Positions 57,072 to 64,000 of a DNA stretch of 64,000 bases are shown here, piece by piece. Where the stretch lies: assembly GCF_013912065.1 (NCBI RefSeq), contig NZ_JACESA010000001.1, forward strand, positions 1-64,000, read 5' to 3'. Source of the DNA: Brevundimonas sp. Lineage in GTDB: Bacteria; Pseudomonadota; Alphaproteobacteria; Caulobacterales; Caulobacteraceae. Under the pieces are notes generated by a model. It made no database searches and was not told the DNA's origin. It saw only the letters and a program-made list of their open reading frames with translations. Positions within the stretch are counted from its first letter, which is position 1; every line of letters begins with the position of its first letter. Both the position numbers and the translations under genes were made by a program.

Positions 57072-58424
57072 TCAGGACTGGGCGGCGCGGTTCTTGTCCG
57101 ACGAACTGCGGGCCAGTTCGCGGTTTAGCCACAGGGCGGCGAGGGTGAAGATCGCGCCCGACAGCAGATAGGCGCCGGCGGCGATCAGGCCGAACTGGCT
57201 CGAGATCCACAGGGCGACTAGGGGCGCGAAACCGGCGCCGAACAGCCAGGCCAGGTCCGAGGTCAGGGCCGAGGCGGTGTAGCGGTTGGCCAGCGAGAAG
57301 CTGGAGGCCACCGGACCCGAGGCCTGGCCGAACGACAGGCCCAGCAGGATGAAGCCGGAGATCATGAAGACCAGCTCGCCCGTGGCGCCGCCGTTCAGCA
57401 ACTGGGGCGCAAAGCCCGAGAAGGCGGCGATGCCGGCGGCTGTGACGGCCAGCAGCGTACGGCGGCCGTAGCGATCCGCCAGCAGGCCGGACGCCAGAAT
57501 GGCGAACAGGCCGAACACGGCGCCGACCATCTCGATCAGCAGGAAACGGACCGGCGTCTCCTGGGTGAACAGGAAGACCCACGACAGCGGGAAGACCGTG
57601 ACCATGTGGAACATGGCGAAGCTGGCCAGGGGGGCGAAGGCGCCGATGGCGATCCGGGGGCCTTCCGCCTTGATGGCGGTGTGAACCGGGGTCGGCTGCA
57701 GTTCGCGGGTTTCAAACAGATTCTGGAAGCTGGGCGTCACCACGATGCGCAGGCGGGCGAACAGGGCCACGACATTGATGGCGAAGGCGACGAAGAACGG
57801 ATAGCGCCAGCCCCAGTCGAGGAAGTCGGCCGCCGACAGGGTGTTCAGGAAGAAGGCGAACAGGGCCGAGGCGACGATCAGGCCGATGGGCGCGCCCAGT
57901 TGTGGGATCATGGCGTACCAGCCGCGACGATTCTCCGGCGCGTTCAGGGCCAGCAGCGAGGCCAATCCGTCCCAGGCGCCGCCCAGGGCGACGCCCTGGC
58001 CGATGCGGAAGATGGCCAGGAGCACCGCGGCGGCGATGCCGATCGTCTCATAGCCGGGCAGGAAGGCGACCGCGACGGTCGAGGTGCCCAACAGGAACAG
58101 GGCGATGGTCAGCTTGGCGCCGCGACCGAATTTCTGGTCGATGGCGATGAACAGGGCCGTGCCCAGCGGACGGGCCAGGAAGGCCAGGGCGAAGACGCCG
58201 AAGGAGAGCAGGGTGCCGCCGATAGGCCCGGCGAACGGGAAGACCAACTGCGGGAAAACCACGACCGAGGCGATGGCGTAGACAAAGAAGTCGAAGAACT
58301 CGGAGGTGCGACCGATGATCACGCCGATGGCGATCTCGCCGGCGTCCACCTTGCCGTGGTGGGCGTGGAGAGCCGTGGCGTCGCGTTCCAGCGACTCTGA
58401 CGAAGGGGTCGTCGAGGCGGACAT
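57072..58424 (-). CDS. MFS transporter, metabolite:H+ symporter (MHS) family
   Basis: A 450-aa, 12-helix transporter. The MHS signature region IGVIIGRTSEFFDFFVYAIAS with the acidic residues of helix 1 is present, as are ARPLGTALFIAIDQKFGRGAKL (loop 2-3) and LADRYGRRTLLAV in the second half. MHS members carry organic acids such as citrate, alpha-ketoglutarate or shikimate; the cargo here is not determinable. It is divergent from cyoA and convergent with the GH3 gene, and does not clearly belong to either unit. Confidence 0.85.
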   Translation of the reverse strand: MSASTTPSSESLERDATALHAHHGKVDAGEIAIGVIIGRTSEFFDFFVYAIASVVVFPQLVFPFAGPIGGTLLSFGVFALAFLARPLGTALFIAIDQKFGRGAKLTIALFLLGTSTVAVAFLPGYETIGIAAAVLLAIFRIGQGVALGGAWDGLASLLALNAPENRRGWYAMIPQLGAPIGLIVASALFAFFLNTLSAADFLDWGWRYPFFVAFAINVVALFARLRIVVTPSFQNLFETRELQPTPVHTAIKAEGPRIAIGAFAPLASFAMFHMVTVFPLSWVFLFTQETPVRFLLIEMVGAVFGLFAILASGLLADRYGRRTLLAVTAAGIAAFSGFAPQLLNGGATGELVFMISGFILLGLSFGQASGPVASSFSLANRYTASALTSDLAWLFGAGFAPLVALWISSQFGLIAAGAYLLSGAIFTLAALWLNRELARSSSDKNRAAQS

Positions 58425-58636
58425 GGGCTGGGATCGCTCCGTGAAACTGAGGGAATTTGAGGCTACGGCTGTGATGCCGCATTATGACCGCGCGCCCTTT
58501 GCGATGAAAGTCGCCGTAAGAGGATAGGACAGATTGTCCAATGTCGTTCCTAATCGAAGCTGATTATCCGGCGCAACTCGAACGCCCACCGTCGCGACTC
58601 CTCCCCCTTGTCCGACGTTTTCCGATTGGAGCTCCC

Positions 58637-59848
58637 TTGCGCCGTCTGCGCCTACTCCTGCTCGTGCCCATGTTGGGGCTTCTGTCGGCCTGTAACCTGG
58701 TCGTCCTGAAACCCGCCGGCGACATCGCCCAACAACAGGGCGATCTGCTGGTCGTGACCACGCTGCTGATGCTGATCATCATCATTCCCGTGATGGCGCT
58801 GATCGTCTTCTTCGCCTGGAAATATCGCGCCTCGAACACAGAGGCCGACTATCAGCCCGACTGGGATCACTCGACCCACCTCGAAGTCGTGATCTGGGCG
58901 ACGCCGCTGCTGATCATCATCTGTATCGGCGCACTGACCTGGGCCGGAACCCACCTGCTGGATCCCTATCGTCCCATCGACCGGATCAAGCCGGGCCAGG
59001 CCGTGGCCGAAAACGTCGAGCCGCTGCAGGTCAATGTGGTCGCGCTCGATTGGAAATGGCTGTTCATCTATCCGCAGTACGGCGTCGCCACCGTCAATGA
59101 GATGGCCGCGCCGGTGGATCGTCCCATCCGTTTCCACATCACCTCATCCTCGGTGATGAACTCCTTCTATGTTCCCGCCCTGGCCGGCCAGATCTACGCC
59201 ATGCCGGGCATGGAGACGAAGCTTCACGCGGTGATCAACGAGACGGGCGTATATGACGGCTTCTCCGCCAACTACTCTGGCGACGGCTTCTCGCATATGC
59301 GGTTCAAGTTCCACGGGCTTGATCCGGCGGGCTTCGACGGCTGGATCGCCGGCGTGCGCCAGAGCGGCCAGGCGCTGGATCGCGATCGTTATCTCGAGTT
59401 GGAAAAGCCGAGCGAGAAGGTTCCGCCGATGCGCTTCTCCACCGTCGACGGCGGCCTGTGGGACGCCATCCTCAACATGTGCGTCGAGCCGGGCAAGATG
59501 TGCATGGGCGAGATGATGGAGATCGACCGCAAGGGCGGTCTGACCATGGCCTCGATCCGCAACACCATGCCGCTGGTCTATGACAAATACGCCGGTCGCG
59601 GGAAGAACGCCGCCATCTTCGGTTCGAACGACAGCTATGTCATGACCATCTGCACGCCGCTGCAGGCCGAAGCCGCCGCCGCCGACCGGATCCGCCGCGC
59701 GGAACTGGACGCCGTAAGCGCGCCGATCAGCCTGGCGCCCCTGACCGGTCAAGGCCTGTCTCAGGGCGTGCCCATGGCGTCGCTCTCTCCCAAATCCCAG
59801 TTGACGGGGGCGGTTTCGACCGACGTCCGTTCCGCCCCCAACGCCTGA
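58637..59848 (+). CDS. cyoA: Cytochrome bo3 ubiquinol oxidase subunit II
   Basis: Quinol-oxidase subunit II: a lipoprotein with two transmembrane helices and a periplasmic cupredoxin domain that lacks the CuA Cys ligands. From TTG 58637 the product (403 aa) begins with a clean signal, [18 protein letters not shown], with lipobox LSAC; GGAG lies 5 bp upstream. An in-frame ATG at 58541 would add 32 residues before this signal. Visible family features are [38 protein letters not shown] and [17 protein letters not shown]. The C-terminal ~80 residues extend past the usual core. First gene of cyoABCD. Confidence 0.9.
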   Translation: MRRLRLLLLVPMLGLLSACNLVVLKPAGDIAQQQGDLLVVTTLLMLIIIIPVMALIVFFAWKYRASNTEADYQPDWDHSTHLEVVIWATPLLIIICIGALTWAGTHLLDPYRPIDRIKPGQAVAENVEPLQVNVVALDWKWLFIYPQYGVATVNEMAAPVDRPIRFHITSSSVMNSFYVPALAGQIYAMPGMETKLHAVINETGVYDGFSANYSGDGFSHMRFKFHGLDPAGFDGWIAGVRQSGQALDRDRYLELEKPSEKVPPMRFSTVDGGLWDAILNMCVEPGKMCMGEMMEIDRKGGLTMASIRNTMPLVYDKYAGRGKNAAIFGSNDSYVMTICTPLQAEAAAADRIRRAELDAVSAPISLAPLTGQGLSQGVPMASLSPKSQLTGAVSTDVRSAPNA

Positions 59849-59861
59849 GCGAACACAGTCG

Positions 59862-61865
59862 ATGAACGCTGACACCCTCATTCCCCTCATCTTCGGGCGG
59901 TTGACGCCCGAGGCCCTGCCGCTGCACGAGCCGATCCTGGTCGTGACCATGATCGTGGTCGCACTGGGCGGCGTCGCGCTGGTGGGTGCCCTGACCTATT
60001 TCAAGCTCTGGAGCTATCTCTGGAAGGAGTGGTTCACGACGGTGGACCACAAGAAGATCGGGATCATGTACATGATCCTGGGTCTGATCATGTTCTGCCG
60101 CGGCTTCGCCGACGCCATCATGATGCGCCTGCAGCAGGCCATGGCCTTCGGCGGGTCGGAGGGTTATCTGAACGCCCACCACTATGATCAGGTCTTCACC
60201 GCCCACGGCGTGATCATGATCTTCTTCGTCGCCATGCCGATGGTGACGGGCATCATGAACTATGTGGTGCCGCTGCAGATCGGGGCGCGCGACGTCTCCT
60301 TCCCCTTCCTGAACAACTTCAGCTTCTGGATGACCACGGCCGGCGCCATCATCGTTATGGCCTCGCTGTTCGTCGGCGAGTTCGCGCGTACCGGCTGGCT
60401 GGCCTATCCGCCGCTGTCGGGCATCGGCTACAGCCCGGGCGTCGGGGTCGACTATTATATCTGGGCGCTGCAGATCGCGGGGGTCGGGACCACCCTGTCC
60501 GGCATCAACCTGATCGCGACCATCGTGAAGATGCGCGCGCCGGGCATGGGCATGATGAAGATGCCGGTCTTCACCTGGACCTCGCTGTGCACCAACGTCC
60601 TGATCGTGGCGTCCTTCCCTGTCCTGACCGCCGTCCTGGCCCTGCTGACGCTGGACCGCTACGTCGGCACCAACTTCTTCACGAACGACTTCGGCGGCAA
60701 CCCGATGATGTACGTGAACCTGATCTGGATCTGGGGTCACCCGGAAGTCTACATCCTGATCCTGCCCCTGTTCGGCGTCTTCTCCGAGGTCGCCTCGACC
60801 TTCTCGGGCAAGAAGCTGTTCGGCTATACCTCCATGGTCTACGCCACGGTCGTGATCACGATCCTGTCGTACCTGGTGTGGCTGCACCACTTCTTCACCA
60901 TGGGCTCGGGCGCGTCGGTGAACTCCTTCTTCGGCATCACCACGATGATCATCTCGATCCCGACGGGGGCGAAGATCTTCAACTGGCTGTTCACGATGTA
61001 TCGTGGCCGCATCCGGTTCGAGCTGCCGATGATGTGGCTGATCGCCTTCATGCTGACCTTCGTCATCGGCGGCATGACCGGCGTCATGCTGGCGGTGCCC
61101 CCCGCCGACTTCGTCCTGCACAACTCGCTGTTCCTGATCGCTCACTTCCACAATGTGATCATCGGCGGCGTGCTGTTCGGCCTGTTCGCGGCCATCAACT
61201 TCTGGTGGCCCAAGGCCTTCGGCTTCAAGCTGGACAAGTTCTGGGGCCTGGTCAGCTTCTGGTGCTGGGTGCCCGGCTTCTGGCTGGCCTTCGCGCCCCT
61301 GTATGTCCTGGGACTGATGGGCGTGACGCGCCGCATGCGGGTGTTCGACGATCCGTCGCTTCAGATCTGGTTCGTCATCGCCGCCATCGGCGCCGGCGTG
61401 ATCGCCCTGGGCATCGCGGCCATGTTCGTCCAGTTCGCCGTCTCGATCATCAATCGCGACAAGCTGCGCGACACCACGGGCGATCCGTGGGGCGGCCGAA
61501 CCCTGGAATGGGCGACGTCGTCGCCTCCGCCGGACTACAACTTCGCCTCCACGCCGATCGTCCACGATTCCGACGCCTGGTGGGACATGAAGAAGCGCGG
61601 CTACAAGCGTCCGCTGTCGGGCTATCGCGCCATCCACATGCCCTCGAACACCGGAACCGGCGTCATCATCTCGGGCCTGTGCCTGGTGATGGGTCTGGCC
61701 CTGGTCTGGTACATCTGGTGGCTGGCGGCCCTGACCTTCATCGGCGTGCTGGTCGTCTCGATCGCCCACACCTTCAACTACAAGCGCGACTACTACATCC
61801 CCGAGGATGAGGTTCGCCAAACTGAAGAGGCGCGCACGCGCGCCCTGGCCGGAACGGAGGCCTGA
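59862..61865 (+). CDS. cyoB: Cytochrome bo3 ubiquinol oxidase subunit I
   Basis: The catalytic haem-copper subunit (667 aa, about 15 helices) that oxidises ubiquinol, reduces O2 to water and pumps protons. Features are [16 protein letters not shown], the low-spin haem His in [12 protein letters not shown], the CuB/cross-link region [20 protein letters not shown], and [17 protein letters not shown]. The C-terminus holds [12 protein letters not shown], as in quinol rather than cytochrome c oxidases. It starts 13 bp after cyoA. Confidence 0.96.
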   Translation: MNADTLIPLIFGRLTPEALPLHEPILVVTMIVVALGGVALVGALTYFKLWSYLWKEWFTTVDHKKIGIMYMILGLIMFCRGFADAIMMRLQQAMAFGGSEGYLNAHHYDQVFTAHGVIMIFFVAMPMVTGIMNYVVPLQIGARDVSFPFLNNFSFWMTTAGAIIVMASLFVGEFARTGWLAYPPLSGIGYSPGVGVDYYIWALQIAGVGTTLSGINLIATIVKMRAPGMGMMKMPVFTWTSLCTNVLIVASFPVLTAVLALLTLDRYVGTNFFTNDFGGNPMMYVNLIWIWGHPEVYILILPLFGVFSEVASTFSGKKLFGYTSMVYATVVITILSYLVWLHHFFTMGSGASVNSFFGITTMIISIPTGAKIFNWLFTMYRGRIRFELPMMWLIAFMLTFVIGGMTGVMLAVPPADFVLHNSLFLIAHFHNVIIGGVLFGLFAAINFWWPKAFGFKLDKFWGLVSFWCWVPGFWLAFAPLYVLGLMGVTRRMRVFDDPSLQIWFVIAAIGAGVIALGIAAMFVQFAVSIINRDKLRDTTGDPWGGRTLEWATSSPPPDYNFASTPIVHDSDAWWDMKKRGYKRPLSGYRAIHMPSNTGTGVIISGLCLVMGLALVWYIWWLAALTFIGVLVVSIAHTFNYKRDYYIPEDEVRQTEEARTRALAGTEA

Positions 61866-61868
61866 TCC

Positions 61869-62495
61869 ATGAGCGCGACCGCGATCAAGATCGACGACCC
61901 GAACGTCTTCCACCTGGAAGAGGAGCCCCATCACGAGGAGGGCGCCAGCACCGCACTGGGCTTCTGGCTCTATCTGATGAGCGACTGCCTCATCTTCGCG
62001 ATGCTGTTCGCCGTGTTCGGCGTCCTGGGCGGCAACTACGCCGCCGGGCCGGGGCCGAAGGAGCTGTTCGACCTGGAGCTGGTGGCGGTCAACACCGCCA
62101 TGCTGCTGTTCTCGTCGATCACCTACGGGTTCGCCATGCTGGCGATGGTCAAGAACAACAAGTCCCAGACCCTGATCTGGCTAGCCGTCACCGGCCTGTT
62201 CGGCCTCGCCTTCCTTGGGATCGAACTCTACGAGTTCGCCCATCTGATCCATGAGGGCGCGACGCCGCAGCGCAGCGCCTTCCTGTCGGCCTTCTTCACC
62301 CTGGTCGGCACCCACGGCCTGCACGTGACCTTCGGCATCATCTGGCTGGTGACGCTGATGGTTCAGGTCAGCTGGAAAGGTCTGATCCCCGCCAACAAGC
62401 GCCGCCTGATGTGCCTGTCGATGTTCTGGCACTTCCTGGACGTCATCTGGATCGGCGTCTTCACCTTCGTCTATCTGATGGGCATGCTGCGATGA
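61869..62495 (+). CDS. cyoC: Cytochrome bo3 ubiquinol oxidase subunit III
   Basis: A 208-aa, five-helix membrane protein. [22 protein letters not shown] is the first helix, with the conserved Asp near the proton path; [28 protein letters not shown] is the subunit III signature; [19 protein letters not shown] is the end. It starts 3 bp after cyoB and overlaps cyoD by 4 bp (ATGA). Confidence 0.95.
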   Translation: MSATAIKIDDPNVFHLEEEPHHEEGASTALGFWLYLMSDCLIFAMLFAVFGVLGGNYAAGPGPKELFDLELVAVNTAMLLFSSITYGFAMLAMVKNNKSQTLIWLAVTGLFGLAFLGIELYEFAHLIHEGATPQRSAFLSAFFTLVGTHGLHVTFGIIWLVTLMVQVSWKGLIPANKRRLMCLSMFWHFLDVIWIGVFTFVYLMGMLR

Positions 62496-62887
62496 GCGCT
62501 GACAACCATTCGTCCGAGGCCCACGACGCGCACCACGACGCCGATCATGGCGCGCACGACGGGCACGACCACGGGTCGTTCAAGACCTATATGATCGGGT
62601 TCGTGCTGTCGGTCATCCTGACGGCCATCCCGTTCGGCCTGGTCATGACCGGCGTCCTGCCGACCCAGGCGACGGCCCTGATCGTGATGGGCCTGGCCGT
62701 GGTGCAGATCGTGGTTCACATGATCTACTTCCTGCACATGAACACCAAGTCCGAAGGCGGCTGGACCATGCTGGCCCTGATCTTCACCATCATCGTGGTG
62801 GTCATCGCCCTGTCCGGTTCGCTGTGGGTCATGTACCACCTGAATACAAACATGATGCCCACCCACGAGATGAGCGGGATGGGCTAG
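62492..62887 (+). CDS. cyoD: Cytochrome bo3 ubiquinol oxidase subunit IV
   Basis: A 131-aa small subunit with three transmembrane helices ([60 protein letters not shown]), the standard CyoD layout that aids assembly of the CuB site. The N-terminal ~28 residues are strongly His/Asp-rich ([17 protein letters not shown]), a possible metal-binding tail. The next frame follows the stop directly. Confidence 0.93.
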   Translation: MSADNHSSEAHDAHHDADHGAHDGHDHGSFKTYMIGFVLSVILTAIPFGLVMTGVLPTQATALIVMGLAVVQIVVHMIYFLHMNTKSEGGWTMLALIFTIIVVVIALSGSLWVMYHLNTNMMPTHEMSGMG

Positions 62888-62908
62888 GGCCCAGGTCGGG
62901 AGACAGCC

Positions 62909-63658
62909 ATCAAGCGCGAAGGTCATAAAGCGCCGCGTTCGTCTTCGGTCCTGATCTGGGCCGGGGTCGGCGCGGCGCTGCTGTTCGCGGGCTTCGTCGC
63001 CCTGGGCGGCTGGCAGGTGCAGCGGCTGGCCTGGAAGACCGAACTGATCGCTCAGGTCGAGGCGCGGATTAACGCCACGCCCCAGCCGGCGCCCGGTCCC
63101 GACGCCTGGCCCTCGATGTCGCGCGACAAGGACCAGTATCGTCGCGTCACGGTTCGTGGCGTCTTTCTGCACGACCAGGAAGCCCTGGTTCAGGCCGTAA
63201 CCGACTATGGCCCCGGTTTTTGGGTGATGACGCCGCTGCGGGCCGATGCGGGCTTCACTGTTTTGGTCAATCGCGGGTTCGTCTCGCCTGAGCGCCGCCT
63301 GGCGTCGGATCGGGCCACAGGTCAGGTCGCGGGAGACCAGACCGTCACCGGCCTGGTGCGAATGACCGAGCCCAAGGGCGGCTTCCTGCGCGCCAACGAT
63401 CCGGCGGGCGACCGCTGGTACTCGCGGGACGTGGCGGCTATCGCGGCCTCCCGCGATCTGTCGCAGGTCGCGCCCTATTTCATCGACGCGGACGCGACGC
63501 CCAATCCGGACGGCTGGCCCAAGGGCGGGCTGACGGTCGTGCGTTTCGCCAACAGTCATCTGGTCTATGCCCTGACCTGGTTCGGCATGGCCCTGCTGAC
63601 CCTGGTCGGCTACGGGGTCCTGGTGCGCGAGGTCCGGCGTCGGCGACGTTCGCCATGA
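62909..63658 (+). CDS. SURF1-family oxidase assembly protein, non-canonical start
   Basis: Assembly factor for haem-copper oxidases: N-terminal helix, periplasmic domain, C-terminal helix. The periplasmic part has QYRRVTVRGVFLH, FTVLVNRGFVSPERR, GLVRMTEPKGGF and PYFIDAD, and the second helix is HLVYALTWFGMALLTLVGYG. The first helix (VLIWAGVGAALLFAGFVALGGWQ) is encoded upstream of the first GTG in frame (63017). The frame back to the cyoD stop has no ATG, GTG or TTG. An ATC at 62909, six bases after GGGAG, would give IKREGHKAPRSS and a normal 249-aa protein. The stop overlaps the kinase start (ATGA). Confidence 0.85.
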   Translation: MKREGHKAPRSSSVLIWAGVGAALLFAGFVALGGWQVQRLAWKTELIAQVEARINATPQPAPGPDAWPSMSRDKDQYRRVTVRGVFLHDQEALVQAVTDYGPGFWVMTPLRADAGFTVLVNRGFVSPERRLASDRATGQVAGDQTVTGLVRMTEPKGGFLRANDPAGDRWYSRDVAAIAASRDLSQVAPYFIDADATPNPDGWPKGGLTVVRFANSHLVYALTWFGMALLTLVGYGVLVREVRRRRRSP

Positions 63659-64000
63659 CCTCGACCCTGCAGCGCCTGCTGGGGTTCGGAGCCTGGCGCG
63701 AGACGGCCGTGTCGCAGGAGGCGGCCAACCGGCGCAATCTGCGGCTTCTGGTTCAACTGCGCTGGCTGGCCGTCGTTGGTCAGCTGCTCACCATAGTGAT
63801 CGTTCATTTCGGCCTGGGCATCCGGTTGCCGCTGATTTGGCTGCTGATCGCGCCCGTCAGCCTGGCTCTGGTCAATCTGGTCAGCCTGCCTCTGACCCAG
63901 AGGCGCGACGCCATTTCGGACCACGAACTGATGCTGGCCCTGCTCGCCGACGTCGTGGCTCTGACCGGGCAACTCTTCCTGACCGGCGGGGCGACCAATC
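63655..64000 (+). CDS. regB: RegB/PrrB/ActS-like redox sensor histidine kinase (5' part)
   Basis: The first 115 codons of a membrane sensor. NLRLLVQLRWLAVVGQLLTIV starts helix 1, three more hydrophobic segments follow, and the last visible residues QLFLTGGATN match the RegB family motif (LTGG.TNPF) between helices. RegB-type kinases sense the quinone pool and redox state and control respiratory genes with RegA. The kinase core lies beyond the window. It overlaps the SURF1 gene by 4 bp and so is linked to the cyo unit. Confidence 0.8.
   Translation, partial: MTSTLQRLLGFGAWRETAVSQEAANRRNLRLLVQLRWLAVVGQLLTIVIVHFGLGIRLPLIWLLIAPVSLALVNLVSLPLTQRRDAISDHELMLALLADVVALTGQLFLTGGATN

Overview
The window is a high-GC, densely packed chromosomal segment from an alphaproteobacterium. 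Gene order and protein character point to the Caulobacterales, most like Brevundimonas or Caulobacter. The evidence is a Weimberg-type xylose operon (xylX/xylB/xylA/xylC), very large TonB-dependent receptors, an mreBCD-mrdA-rodA cluster and a regB-like kinase after SURF1. The genus is inference. I saw no rRNA, tRNA, CRISPR array, insertion sequence or prophage.

Layout. 1-16186 is mostly housekeeping: hemB with an acetyltransferase; a lipoprotein methyltransferase; serS-surE-pcm followed by an NlpD-like LytM factor; yajC-secD-secF; a GH2 glycosidase; an aspartate aminotransferase; a VTT membrane protein and a hemerythrin. 16393-22540 is the rod-shape and elongasome cluster mreB, mreC, mreD, mrdA, rodA. 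22608-37103 is sugar catabolism. A LacI-type regulator precedes xylX-xylB-MFS-xylA-xylC-galM (oxidative xylose degradation to 2-oxoglutarate). A second module built around an IclR regulator follows: Na+/sugar symporter, 2-keto-3-deoxygalactonokinase and KDPGal aldolase on one strand, a sugar dehydrogenase and an IlvD/Edd dehydratase on the other (De Ley-Doudoroff galactose route).

37117-57001 reads as a complete xyloglucan utilisation locus: two FAD-dependent tryptophan-halogenase-family proteins divergent from a 976-aa TonB-dependent receptor, then a GH35 beta-galactosidase, a PA14-containing GH31 alpha-xylosidase, a CE20-like acetylesterase, a GH29 alpha-L-fucosidase, a GH74 xyloglucanase and a GH3 beta-glucosidase. 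These enzymes would release glucose, xylose, galactose, fucose and acetate from decorated xyloglucan. The two catabolic modules just upstream consume the xylose and galactose. A shared operator-like palindrome (TGGTAGCGCTACCA and variants) lies before xylX, before the TonB receptor and between the GH74 and GH3 genes. It suggests that one LacI-family repressor co-ordinates uptake, depolymerisation and xylose catabolism.

57072-64000 holds an MHS-type transporter, the cytochrome bo3-type ubiquinol oxidase operon cyoABCD, a SURF1 assembly factor with no canonical start codon, and the 5' part of a RegB/PrrB-like redox sensor kinase.

Other oddities: serS carries an AT-rich in-frame insertion; a 74-bp repeat occurs as an inverted pair around serS-surE-pcm; the NlpD-like protein has lost its LytM zinc ligands; and an intrinsic-terminator-like hairpin sits in the leader of the GH3 gene.
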